Of a DNA stretch of 64,000 bases, positions 27,068 through 35,411 are shown in pieces. Location of the stretch: assembly GCA_022750115.1 (NCBI GenBank), contig JAKIWI010000003.1:36927-100926 (forward strand). Direction: 5' to 3'. Source of the DNA: Thermoplasmata archaeon. GTDB lineage: Archaea; Thermoplasmatota; Thermoplasmata; Lutacidiplasmatales; UBA184. How positions within the stretch are numbered: position 1 is the first letter of the stretch; each line of letters begins with the position of its first letter. The position numbers and the translations under genes were made by a program. The notes under the pieces are model-generated. The model was not told where the DNA came from, did not search any database, and worked only from the letters and a program-made list of their open reading frames with translations.

Positions 27068-28042
27068 ATGTTCGAGAGCGTCGAGGGTCCCACCGAATCG
27101 CGAGACGCCCCGCCCGTCATCGAGAGCCTGCCGAAGCTCAAGGCCAAGAAGTCGAGGACCGAGCCCGCACTCTCCCCCGCCTACCGATCGTTCTGTTACC
27201 GCCTCCTTGGCGAGCGGTTTGATCGCGGCGAGGTCGACATCGTCGCCGCGGAGCGACTCAAGCAAGCCGGCCTGAATATCTCGCCGGGAATGCACCAGGC
27301 GGTCGTCGTGGTCACGACGATCCTCGCCGCGGTCGCCGCGTTGGTGTTCGGCCTCTTGCTGTTCCTCCTCGTGCTCCACTCCCCTTTGTGGTACGGCTAC
27401 GTCGCACTGACCGTCGGGGTCACCGTGATGGCCGTCCAGGCCGGATTCCGGTCCGTCGTCAGCACGCGGATTTCGAATCGCCAGGACCAACTCGACCGAG
27501 AACTGCCGTTCACCCTCAGTGAGCTCTCGGTCCTCGCCAGCACGGGGACGTCCCCGATCGGGCTCATCCGGAGGATGGCGATCCGGGATCATGACCCTGG
27601 GATGACGATGGAATTCAAGCGCGTCATCTACAAGGTCGACATCCAGGGGGAGGACCTGATCACCGCCCTCGCCGAGACGGCGAAAGAGTCGCCCTCGACT
27701 TCGGTCCGCGAGGCGTTCTGGGACCTCGCCAACATGATTCACCAGGGCGGGGACCTTGACGAGTACCTTCGAAACAAGTCGGACGACGTGCTGAAACTGA
27801 AGCGGCTCGTCCAAAAGGCGTTCATCGAGCGCTTGTCGACGTTCCTCGACATGTACGTCTCGCTCGTCCTCGTCGGAGTCCTGATGATCGCCGTCGGGGC
27901 CTTCCTCCTGAACTCGCTCGGCCAGACGGCTGCCGGGCTGGACTCGAACGAGCTTCTGCTGGTACTGACGTTCGGGCTCGTCCCGCTGGCCGTCATCATG
28001 ACGGTGATCATGATCTCGATCGCGTACGCGAGGGCGGAGTGA
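27068..28042 (+). CDS. T2SSF/TadC-type pilus platform membrane protein
   Basis: A 324-residue platform component that couples the ATPase to pilin extraction. A basic cytoplasmic N-terminus (to ~75) is followed by two helices (VVVVTTILAAVAALVFGLLL and YGYVALTVGVTVMAV), a cytoplasmic T2SSF helical bundle (LPFTLSELSVLASTGTSPIGLI, VREAFWDLANMIHQGGDL) and two C-terminal helices. Archaeal systems often have one platform protein; here a second follows with a 4-base overlap, as in Tad systems where TadB and TadC form a pair. Confidence 0.85.
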   Translation: MFESVEGPTESRDAPPVIESLPKLKAKKSRTEPALSPAYRSFCYRLLGERFDRGEVDIVAAERLKQAGLNISPGMHQAVVVVTTILAAVAALVFGLLLFLLVLHSPLWYGYVALTVGVTVMAVQAGFRSVVSTRISNRQDQLDRELPFTLSELSVLASTGTSPIGLIRRMAIRDHDPGMTMEFKRVIYKVDIQGEDLITALAETAKESPSTSVREAFWDLANMIHQGGDLDEYLRNKSDDVLKLKRLVQKAFIERLSTFLDMYVSLVLVGVLMIAVGAFLLNSLGQTAAGLDSNELLLVLTFGLVPLAVIMTVIMISIAYARAE

Positions 28043-29469
28043 GCGCACGCGGCGCGGCCGCGACGATTCTCCTCGTTCTCACGGTCGTCCTCCTTCCGAC
28101 GCTCCTGGCGAGTCACGCCGGGGCCGCTGCGAGCACCGGCGGCAGCCCGATCACGATCACTCCGCTGAGTCCGTCCCCCGGGAGTCAGGAGCCCTCGAAG
28201 ACACCCACGATCCAGGCATCGTTCATCGATTCCGCCGGTACCCCGATCCCCTCGACGGTCACGGTCACCGTGGGTTTCTACAATCTGACCGATAGCGAAG
28301 GCTGGAAAGCGACCCCGGAGGGGGTGACCGTTCCGGTCCCGACGATCCTCCCCCTCAAGAATGGAGTCTGGAACGTCACGGTAGGGGTCGCCGACACCGC
28401 CGGCCACTTCACGAACCTTACCTGGAATTTCACGGTCAATCCCAACGCGACCGTCGCGCCCGCGCCGGTGTTCTCCGTGAAGGCCCAGACGGTGCTCGTC
28501 GACATCGGCATCGGCGCGGTCGTCGCCGTGGTGGCGTTTTTCGCCTACATCTGGTACCTGCGGCAAACGACCCGATTCGCCTTTCGAAAGTATTTCGCCA
28601 CGCACCCGATTCAGAAGGAGTACCTCGTTCTGTACATTCCACTCGTCGTTGCGTTCGTCTTCGTCCTGCTCGGTCTCGATTACGTCACCTCGACTCCGGG
28701 CCTCCCGTCGTACTCGACCGACCTCGTGATAATCATCGGCGTGTTCATCGGACTCACGGCCTACGGAATCGATGCCCGTCGCCAGCTGTCCCGCCTTCGT
28801 GTGTTCGAGCGGGCGTTCGCGCAGCTCCTCTTCGAGCTCGCGGACGCGATGCGCGGCGGCCTTGATCCCGCCAAGGCGATGATTGAGCTCTCCAAGACGC
28901 ACACCAACGTCCTCCGGAAGCCGCTCAAGATCGCGGCCGACGGCCTCCTCCTCGGGCGACGATTCGACGCCGTCCTCCACGACATGGTCGAGCCGATGAA
29001 GAGCCCCCTGATCCGACGCTACGCCGCGCTCATCGCAGAAGCGACGGATGTCGGCGGCGAGACCGCGATCGTGATCTACCGGGCGGCGAAGGATATGGAC
29101 GATTTCGTCAAGATCGAGGAAGAGCGGGCGAATCAGCTCACCCTTCCCATCGCCGTCATTTACATCGCGTTCGCCGTCTTGATGGCCGTCCTGTTCGCCC
29201 TGCTATACATCGCGCCCGAACTCGGCTCGCTCAACATCGGCCTGATCAACGGCGGGGGGAGCGCGCTCAAGGGGACGACGGCGAGCACGGTCCCTCGGCT
29301 CGACGTAGACACCCTCCACGAGCGGTTCTTCGAGCTGTGCATCATCAACTCGCTCGGAACCGGCGCCATCATCGGCGCCTTCAGTGAAGGCCGCGCCCGC
29401 TACGGGATCGTCCACGCGCTCGCGCTGGTGGCGGCGACGACGATCGCCTTCCTGTTCATCTTCCCCTAG
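28039..29469 (+). CDS. Pilus platform protein with N-terminal secreted Ig-like domain (T2SSF fusion)
   Basis: 476 residues with an unusual layout. A signal-like helix (AATILLVLTVVLLPTLLA) leads to an extracellular domain of about 110 residues (35-145) with Ig/fibronectin-like beta strands (TVTVGFYNLTDSEGW, GVWNVTVGVADTAGHF) and N-glycosylation sequons. A helix (~152-175), two more helices and a cytoplasmic T2SSF bundle follow (AFAQLLFELADAMRGGLDPAKAM, IAEATDVGGETAIVIY), then three late helices. Standard platform proteins lack an outer domain, so this could guide or grip the fibre outside. It overlaps the preceding platform gene by 4 bases (GTGA). Confidence 0.85.
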   Translation: MSARGAAATILLVLTVVLLPTLLASHAGAAASTGGSPITITPLSPSPGSQEPSKTPTIQASFIDSAGTPIPSTVTVTVGFYNLTDSEGWKATPEGVTVPVPTILPLKNGVWNVTVGVADTAGHFTNLTWNFTVNPNATVAPAPVFSVKAQTVLVDIGIGAVVAVVAFFAYIWYLRQTTRFAFRKYFATHPIQKEYLVLYIPLVVAFVFVLLGLDYVTSTPGLPSYSTDLVIIIGVFIGLTAYGIDARRQLSRLRVFERAFAQLLFELADAMRGGLDPAKAMIELSKTHTNVLRKPLKIAADGLLLGRRFDAVLHDMVEPMKSPLIRRYAALIAEATDVGGETAIVIYRAAKDMDDFVKIEEERANQLTLPIAVIYIAFAVLMAVLFALLYIAPELGSLNIGLINGGGSALKGTTASTVPRLDVDTLHERFFELCIINSLGTGAIIGAFSEGRARYGIVHALALVAATTIAFLFIFP

Positions 29470-29494
29470 CCCGGCCCGCGGCGGGACCCCGGGG

Positions 29495-30361
29495 TCACGT
29501 CTGGTAGGTGTAATTGATCGTCGAGCTGCCGATGAGCCCGTTCGAGTTCTGCACCATCAGCGCGATCGTGAAGGTGAACGTCTGCCCGATTTGCGTCGAG
29601 ACGAACGGCGCGATTAGCTTCTCTCCCGCGTAGGTCTGGGGAGGGGGACTGAGGCCGCCAGTCGTGTTGACGACGGACCAGGTCCACGACACGATCGTGC
29701 CGTTCCCCTGCTGGAACGACGTCGACCCATCGAGAACGGGCACGTTGCGGAACTGCATGCCGACGAATTCCGATACCGTCCCGATCAGGGGGATGGCGGT
29801 GGGCGGAAGGAACACCGAGGTGAATGTGTTCTGCAAGATGGTGAACAGGTCGATCTGCAGGTAGGAGTTCACCAGCAGCGTCGTCGTCGGCGAGAAGAAT
29901 CCGTTCGGGCAGGTGCCCGTCGACAGGAGGTTCACGGTCACCTCCACTTGCTGGAACGACGGCAGGATGAATTGGGTCGAATCGTCGTAGCAAAACGGAG
30001 CTCCGCCGGACGGCGAAACGTTCTGGACGAGGAAATGGGCGAGAGGGTTCCCGTTCACGGCGATCGAGGCGACGGTCGAGGGATTCACGAACTCGCTCGC
30101 GAGAACGAACGAGAAGCTCCCCAGCATCAACTGGTTCGGCACCGGTCGCGGCGTGACCCCCGTCACGTCCAGCACCTTCAGCGATTCGAGGCTCCGTTGG
30201 TGCGCCTCGGCCTGCTGCGCCTGCAATTGCTTCTGGTACGAGGCGACGAAGGCCGCGAGCGCGATCGAGGCTGCTACTACGATCAGTACCAGCATCAGCG
30301 TGCCGACAACCTCCGCGATTCCTCGGTTTCCCATCGGGAAACGGCGTACCGCCCGTCGCAC
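29495..30361 (-). CDS. Type IV pilin-like protein
   Basis: About 288 residues from a GTG at 30361; ATG 30334 (MGNRGIAEVV) is an alternative start. The class III signal is clear: a basic N-terminus, NRG, then IAEVVGTLMLVLIVVAASIALAAF, followed by a polar coiled extension (YQKQLQAQQAEAHQRSLESL) and a beta-rich C-terminal domain with FCYDDSTQF and a CPNG cysteine. It is convergent with the platform operon and is the likely structural or minor pilin of the system. A cctaaagg box about 25 bases before the GTG supports the longer form. Confidence 0.8.
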   Translation of the reverse strand: MRRAVRRFPMGNRGIAEVVGTLMLVLIVVAASIALAAFVASYQKQLQAQQAEAHQRSLESLKVLDVTGVTPRPVPNQLMLGSFSFVLASEFVNPSTVASIAVNGNPLAHFLVQNVSPSGGAPFCYDDSTQFILPSFQQVEVTVNLLSTGTCPNGFFSPTTTLLVNSYLQIDLFTILQNTFTSVFLPPTAIPLIGTVSEFVGMQFRNVPVLDGSTSFQQGNGTIVSWTWSVVNTTGGLSPPPQTYAGEKLIAPFVSTQIGQTFTFTIALMVQNSNGLIGSSTINYTYQT

Positions 30362-30382
30362 GACCCCGAACTCGGGACCCGG

Positions 30383-30397
30383 CCTTTAGGCATATCC
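30383..30397. promoter_or_regulatory. Bidirectional promoter region of pilin and RecA-like ATPase
   Basis: The AT-richer run ctttaggcatatcc lies about 25 bases from the leftward GTG 30361. Its catatcc part could also serve the rightward gene, but the distance to 30478 (about 85 bases) is long. Confidence 0.3.
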
Positions 30398-30477
30398 TAC
30401 GAAGATTGTGTAGTTGGACCGTAATCTTCGTACACTCCCTATGGCATCGTTATGCGAGTGGAGCGGTAGTTGGCTGC

Positions 30478-31107
30478 ATGGGGCTCCCGGTCGAGGTGCC
30501 GGGCCTCGGCACCATCGTCCACGAGCTCTCCGAAGGGACGATCGTCATCGTCGAGAGTGGCGCCGACGGTGCGAAAAGTTTCCTGGTTCGCACGCTGGCC
30601 CGGACGGCTCTGAATCGGGGTTGGCCGGTCACCTATCTCACCTCCCGTGACGGTCCGGACGTACGGACGGCGCTCCTCAACGGCGGCGTCGCTGCCCCTC
30701 CACCGGCGGGACTTCTCAGCGTGGTCGAGCTCGACTCGCTGAAGGACTGGCTCCCCGTCGGGCTTGAGCGCGGCCTCCTCGCCATCGACTCGTTTTCGTT
30801 CCTGACCCTCGACCTGACCCCGACCCAGCTCGCCACCACTTTGCGGGAGCTTCGGGAGCGGTGCCACCGGTCCGGTCTCGCCGTCGTGCTGGCGACCGAC
30901 CGCGGGATGTTCGAGCCGCGGGGCGAGGCGATTGCGATCCATCTCGCCGACGGTCTGATCCAGTTCCATACCAAGGAAGGGCCCGAGGGACTGATCCGAT
31001 ATCTCCGGGTACCGAAGTGGTCGGCAGGTACGTTAACCGACCGAAATATCTACTACGATTTCGACGGCAAGCACATGGCGATCGACCTGCGACGACGGGT
31101 GCTGTAG
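30478..31107 (+). CDS. RecA/KaiC-like ATPase with degenerate Walker A (FlaH-like role possible)
   Basis: A 209-residue RecA-fold protein. The P-loop reads ESGADGAKSF, i.e. GxxxxAKS with the second glycine replaced by alanine; Walker B is LLAIDSFSFL. The strand order (VPGLGTIVHEL, IVIVES, WPVTYLTSRDG) matches KaiC/RAD55/FlaH proteins, which partner pilus motors in archaellum systems. ATG 30478 begins directly before the core; the frame upstream is not conserved-looking. It sits 9 bases before an AAA+ gene, in the pilus neighbourhood. A role as an accessory regulator of the motor is inference. Confidence 0.65.
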   Translation: MGLPVEVPGLGTIVHELSEGTIVIVESGADGAKSFLVRTLARTALNRGWPVTYLTSRDGPDVRTALLNGGVAAPPPAGLLSVVELDSLKDWLPVGLERGLLAIDSFSFLTLDLTPTQLATTLRELRERCHRSGLAVVLATDRGMFEPRGEAIAIHLADGLIQFHTKEGPEGLIRYLRVPKWSAGTLTDRNIYYDFDGKHMAIDLRRRVL

Positions 31108-31116
31108 GGGGATTCG

Positions 31117-32247
31117 GTGCCCGCGCCGTCCTACGAACGCTACGGACTCGTCAGCAACCCGTTCCGGGACCTGGCAAGTGAGAGTCTCGAGGATGTCGAG
31201 CTCTTCCACGTCAACCTCGAGCTCGACCGGCTCCTCGAGACGATGCGCGAAGAGGTGTTCGCGAAGGAGAACCGAGCGGTCGTGGCGCTGGTCGGCCTCC
31301 ACGGGGCCGGCAAGACCGAACGATTGCTACTCACAGCGGCGGAAGCGAAGGCCCGGACGGCGTTCTCCGTCTACTTCGACGTCACGACCAAGACGACCTG
31401 GGTGACGAAGGGCGTCGCGTCCGCCGTCGTCGCCGCGGCCCACTTCGGTGGATTCAAGCAGTTGTTCAGCGCCCCCAAATGGTTCCGCGACATTGTCGCG
31501 GTCCAGAAGGCCAAGGAGACCGCGTACGACCCCGTGCGCACCGGTCGAGCGATCGCGAGCGCGCTGAACGCGAACGCCCCCGCGTTCCTTCTGCTGAACG
31601 ATCTCCACAATCTCGCCGCCACCAAGGAGCGGGTGCTGTTCGTCAAGACCCTCCAGGAGATCATCGACGGAATCAAGCCGGGGGTCATGATCATGTTCGG
31701 CGCGTTCCCGAGCTTCATGCTCCAGCTCGCGCGCGAGCAGACTCCGCTGACGAGCCGCATCAACCGGACGGTCGTCCTCCCGCGACTCTCGGCCGACGAG
31801 GCTACCTTACTCATCGCCAAGAAGCTCCTTGCGAAGCGTCTCGTCGAGGGGCTAGACCCGCTCTACCCGTTCGACAAGGACGTCGTCACCAAACTGAACC
31901 TCATCGCCTTCGGGAATCCCCGCCGCCTGCTCGAGCTCACGGATGCGGCCCTTGAGTTCGGCGCTGCCCATCGGTCGTACCGTGTCGATGAAGAGATCCT
32001 ACGGACCGCCCTCGTCGAGCGCAAGGTGAAGGAGATCGACCGCATCATGGACGAATCGTTCTCCTGGTCGGAAGACACGATCTTCGATGACCCCGCCCAT
32101 GCCCAGTCCGTCCCACCGAGCGCTACCCCCGCGTCCCCCACCAAAGCGGCCGTCGCCAGCGCCTCGGTAGCTTCGCCGACCTCCGCCGCGGGGTCGCTGC
32201 CTGTGTCGCGCTCCGGGCCCGGCGAGCGCGGAGTACCCCCGTCGTGA
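31117..32247 (+). CDS. AAA+ ATPase (ExeA / Cdc6-like) with low-complexity tail
   Basis: 376 residues. The opening YGLVSNPFRDLASES is the typical start of ExeA/GspA-like and ORC-like AAA+ proteins. Walker A is GLHGAGKT (60-67), Walker B AFLLLNDLHNL, sensor 1 is near MIMFGAFPSF, and a late IAFGNPRRLLELTDAA is sensor 2-like. The last ~60 residues are Ala/Ser/Pro-rich. GspA/ExeA relatives help insert secretion machines in bacteria. Here it is co-transcribed with the RecA-like gene next to a pilus locus, so an assembly or positioning role is plausible but unproven. Start is GTG 31117. Confidence 0.7.
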   Translation: MPAPSYERYGLVSNPFRDLASESLEDVELFHVNLELDRLLETMREEVFAKENRAVVALVGLHGAGKTERLLLTAAEAKARTAFSVYFDVTTKTTWVTKGVASAVVAAAHFGGFKQLFSAPKWFRDIVAVQKAKETAYDPVRTGRAIASALNANAPAFLLLNDLHNLAATKERVLFVKTLQEIIDGIKPGVMIMFGAFPSFMLQLAREQTPLTSRINRTVVLPRLSADEATLLIAKKLLAKRLVEGLDPLYPFDKDVVTKLNLIAFGNPRRLLELTDAALEFGAAHRSYRVDEEILRTALVERKVKEIDRIMDESFSWSEDTIFDDPAHAQSVPPSATPASPTKAAVASASVASPTSAAGSLPVSRSGPGERGVPPS

Positions 32248-32347
32248 GGGCGGCACCTCCGGAGATTCCGTAATCCGCGGAGTCGCGTTCGCGTGGCGCC
32301 GAATTTTCGGGAATGTTGATTACCCTCCCCTCGTCTCGCGCCTCCCG

Positions 32348-32854
32348 ATGGATTCCGACACCGCCGGAATGAAGGCTTGGAACGGTCCGGGGGACGCACC
32401 CAAGGCAGGGGCGCGCTCGAAGCGTTCGGCGGTCTACCTGGCGCTCATTGTGGTCGCCGTGGTCGTCGTGGTAGCGGTCTTTGTGACCGTCTTCGTTCTC
32501 CCGGGCCGAGCCCACACCCCGGCCCCCTCGGGGACCGTCCTGGTGCCCTCGGGACACTCGTACGACGTCTTTGGAGGGCAGTGGTCGGCGGTCTCATTCT
32601 CCCTCGCCTCGACCCAGACGCTCCGGGGGGCGTTCTCGACCACCTTCGGGATCACGGCGTATGTGATGACCAACATCCAGTACCAGCAGTTCGTCCACAG
32701 CGTGAACGTGACGGGATACCAGTGGGCGTCCGGCGAGGTCCACGCGGGGACGCTCGATGACAGCCTTCCACCGGGATCGTGGGATCTCGCGTTCATCGAC
32801 CTCAACGCGCAGTCGACGTCCGTGCTCATCACCACCCCCGTCACGATCGGGTAG
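32348..32854 (+). CDS. Membrane-anchored extracellular protein, unknown
   Basis: A 168-residue protein with a short cytoplasmic lead, one membrane helix (AVYLALIVVAVVVVVAVFVTVFV) and an outer beta-rich domain of ~110 residues. The domain (VLVPSGHSYDVFGGQWSAVSF, LRGAFSTTFGITAYVM, LPPGSWDLAFIDLN) resembles the small pre-peptidase-like beta-sandwich seen after anchors in Thermoplasmata surface proteins. The anchor style matches PstS at 22.2 kb. It is convergent with the PhoU-like gene. Confidence 0.6.
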   Translation: MDSDTAGMKAWNGPGDAPKAGARSKRSAVYLALIVVAVVVVVAVFVTVFVLPGRAHTPAPSGTVLVPSGHSYDVFGGQWSAVSFSLASTQTLRGAFSTTFGITAYVMTNIQYQQFVHSVNVTGYQWASGEVHAGTLDDSLPPGSWDLAFIDLNAQSTSVLITTPVTIG

Positions 32855-32896
32855 TCGGCATCGCCGCGGGGGCGGCGCTCGAGCTGGGCGAACCCG

Positions 32897-33940
32897 TCAG
32901 GCCGTCACGGCGACGCGCTTCGGGCGGTCCGTCTCGGAAATGACGGCCATGTTGATCGCCTGCTCCGCGATGTCGGCGGCGTAGCGGACGGTCCTCCCGA
33001 GGCTGTCGACGACCGTTCCGAGGGCGAGGAGCTCCTCTCCCTTCCGGGTCGCGACATGGTGCGTGAGTTGGTCAATCAGTTTCTGGTGGTCCGTCTGCCG
33101 GTCGATCGCCTCGTTCGCGGCCTCGACGTCGCGGGCGATCAGGGCACCGAACGACTTGTCGAGGATGGAGACGGCTGAGTTGGTCGCCTCCTCGAGCTCC
33201 TTCATCAATTTCCCATCGATCGCTTTGCCCGGGCCGAGGGTCCCGAGGGTGCCCGCGATCCGCTCCGCATGGTCCCCGACGCGCTCGAGGAGCTTCGCGA
33301 CGAGGCAATGACTCTGGATTTCCGCGGCCTGGCCCCGACCGTCGGCGTCGCCGGGGAACGGACGGAGCATGTGGTACTGCTTCGCGACCATCCAGTAGAG
33401 GCGGTCGACATCCTGGTCCCGCTGCGCAACGTCGTGGGCGAGCGAAGTGCCGCCCGACTTCAGGGCGAGGATGGCATCCTCCAGCATCGCCCGGACGATG
33501 AGGTGCATCCGGCGGAGGCACTTCTCCGAGTTGAGCTCCGACGTATCCGAGAGGTCCTGGATGACGAGGGCCGTGCGGGTCTCCTCGATCACTTCCGGGC
33601 CGATGACGAGGTGGCAGAACTCGCGGGCGACGCGGCGGACGAACGGTCCCCGCGGCGGGTGGAAGCGCACCTCGATGAGTCCGAAGCCGGAGATGTACGC
33701 GCCGATCAACTTGCGGAGCAAATGATCGCGGGTGTCCTCCCCGCGCTCGTCGAACACCTTGCGGAGCACCGCGGGCTTCTCGTGCGGCTGACGGCGCACG
33801 GAGACGGAGCCGTCCACCTCGGTCTCGACGAAGATCGTGTCGCCCGCCTTGAGTCCCGAGCTGTGAACCCAGCGTTTCGGGAGAGAAACGAGGTACGTCG
33901 AGCCTCCGGCGAGCTGTAGCTTGCGGCCCTCCAATGGCAT
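32897..33940 (-). CDS. AbrB-PhoU phosphate uptake regulator
   Basis: A 347-residue archaeal PhoU. An N-terminal AbrB/SpoVT swapped-hairpin DNA-binding domain is visible (1-45: LQLAGGSTYLVSLPKRWV, GDTIFVETEVDGSV), followed by PhoU helical bundles (~115-340) with metal-cluster-type acidic repeats such as KLLERVGDHAERIAGTLG and DSLGRTVRYAADIAEQAINM. Members of this family couple phosphate status to transcription and Pst activity. It is not adjacent to pstSCA (about 9.5 kb away) but flanks the pilus and phosphate region. A TATA-like cttaaag lies about 37 bases upstream. Confidence 0.85.
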   Translation of the reverse strand: MPLEGRKLQLAGGSTYLVSLPKRWVHSSGLKAGDTIFVETEVDGSVSVRRQPHEKPAVLRKVFDERGEDTRDHLLRKLIGAYISGFGLIEVRFHPPRGPFVRRVAREFCHLVIGPEVIEETRTALVIQDLSDTSELNSEKCLRRMHLIVRAMLEDAILALKSGGTSLAHDVAQRDQDVDRLYWMVAKQYHMLRPFPGDADGRGQAAEIQSHCLVAKLLERVGDHAERIAGTLGTLGPGKAIDGKLMKELEEATNSAVSILDKSFGALIARDVEAANEAIDRQTDHQKLIDQLTHHVATRKGEELLALGTVVDSLGRTVRYAADIAEQAINMAVISETDRPKRVAVTA

Positions 33941-33974
33941 GGAGATTCCCTCACATCACGTAGTTTCGGGGGGG

Positions 33975-33981
33975 CTTAAAG
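33975..33981 (-). promoter_or_regulatory. TATA-like box of the PhoU-like gene
   Basis: cttaaag about 37 bases before the start at 33940, followed further upstream by a second AT run (gaatatatagg, 33994-34004). The latter could serve either this gene or the divergent molybdoenzyme. Confidence 0.4.
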
Positions 33982-34091
33982 ATTCTTTCCGGTGAATATA
34001 TAGGAATCGTATTTCGCAGAATTTCCTCCCTTCGCACGCGCTTGGGGGGCCACCGGAACTCACCGCCGGGCCGATGCCCTAATCCGCATGG

Positions 34092-35333
34092 ATGTGCGAT
34101 TTGGGAGCGTTCCGCCCGATTGGCCGGCGGCTTCGGACAGACGTGAACGACGCGACCGCGGAACGAAAACGGGCGGACAACGGCGCCGCTCCCGACCCAG
34201 CTCCGCGGTCCCGTCCGTTTCCGGGTCTCCACGTGGTCACGCGCGACCCGCTCTGCGCCGAGACGCCCCTGTCCCACCTGGACGAGTGGATCACGCCGAC
34301 CGAGCGGTTCTTCGTCCGGAGTCACCTTCCGATCCCGACGATCGACCCGAACTCCTGGCGGCTCGTCGTCGACGGCGAGGTCGACCGACGCCTCGAGATC
34401 GGCTTCGACGAACTCCGCCGCGAACGGACTCGCACCGTCGTGACGACGATGGAGTGCGCCGGCAACGGACGCAGCTCCGTCTACCCACCTGCCGAGGGCG
34501 TTCGGTGGACCCAGGGTGCCCTCGGCACCGCCCGCTGGACCGGCGTCTCGCTCGGGGACGTGCTCGCGAGGTCGGGGATCCGTCCGGGCGCGATCGAAGC
34601 GGTGTTCGAGGGAGCCGACCACGGCCGGGAACCCGAGGTCCCCGAGGAGCTGACCTACGCGATGAGCGTCCCGATCGTCAAGGCGGAGCACCCCGATACG
34701 ATCCTCGCCTTCGAGATGAACGGCGAACCGCTCACGGTGGCCCACGGATTTCCGGTGCGCGCCATCGTGCCGGGGTGGTACGGCATGGCGTCCGTGAAGT
34801 GGATCACGCGCGTCTCGCTAATCGACCACTCGTTCAAGGGATACTACCGAACGCGACCTTACACGTTCATCCATGAGGGCGACGACCCGAACGTCCTCCG
34901 CAAGCTCGTTACCACCCTCCAGGTCAAGTCGGTCATCACCGCCCCAGAACAAGGGGCCTCGGTCCCGACCGGCACCGTCGTGGTGCGAGGCGCGGCGTGG
35001 TCGGGAAACGCCGCGATCGCCCAGGTCGAGGTCGCCGTCGGAATTCCGGAAGACGCCGGGGGAACCGGGAGCTGGCAGACCGCGACCCTTGTCGGGCCCC
35101 GGACCCCGCATGCGTGGGTCCGATGGGAGCTCCCGCTCGAGTTCCCTCGTCCCGGGTACTTCGTGCTTCGGTCTCGGGCGACGGACGAACGGGAGGATAC
35201 CCAGCCCTTGCGCGCCGAATGGAACTTCCGCGGCGTCGCGAACAACTCGATGCACGCTGTGCCCCTGATCGTTCGCCTCCCCCCTGACGGCCCTCCGAAC
35301 GGGGGCCGGTTTCCCCGAGAAGCCAACCCCTAA
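34092..35333 (+). CDS. Sulfite oxidase-family molybdopterin enzyme
   Basis: A 413-residue oxidoreductase with the sulfite oxidase fold. The molybdenum-ligating cysteine is Cys122 in TTMECAGNGRS; GVRWTQGALGTARWTGVSL and the pterin-binding HGFPVRAIVPGWYGMASVKW follow. The C-terminal ~130 residues are the Mo-co dimerisation (Ig-like) domain (VRGAAWSGNAAIAQVEV). There is no signal peptide and no haem domain, so it is probably a cytosolic sulfite dehydrogenase or a related sulfoxide-type enzyme. The TSUP permease at 42.4 kb could export sulfite or sulfonates for the same metabolism. Start could also be GTG 34143. Confidence 0.85.
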   Translation: MCDLGAFRPIGRRLRTDVNDATAERKRADNGAAPDPAPRSRPFPGLHVVTRDPLCAETPLSHLDEWITPTERFFVRSHLPIPTIDPNSWRLVVDGEVDRRLEIGFDELRRERTRTVVTTMECAGNGRSSVYPPAEGVRWTQGALGTARWTGVSLGDVLARSGIRPGAIEAVFEGADHGREPEVPEELTYAMSVPIVKAEHPDTILAFEMNGEPLTVAHGFPVRAIVPGWYGMASVKWITRVSLIDHSFKGYYRTRPYTFIHEGDDPNVLRKLVTTLQVKSVITAPEQGASVPTGTVVVRGAAWSGNAAIAQVEVAVGIPEDAGGTGSWQTATLVGPRTPHAWVRWELPLEFPRPGYFVLRSRATDEREDTQPLRAEWNFRGVANNSMHAVPLIVRLPPDGPPNGGRFPREANP

Positions 35334-35338
35334 ATACC
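35330..35338 (+). promoter_or_regulatory. TATA-like box of the ammonium transporter
   Basis: ctaaatacc about 78 bases before GTG 35412, overlapping the end of the preceding gene; predicts a leader near 50 bases. Confidence 0.35.
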
Positions 35339-35411
35339 CTCAAACTCGGAATTCACCGTCGGCGAGTCGGTCCCTGATGGCATTCGATTCCGGCGCACCA
35401 CCGAGGGGTCC

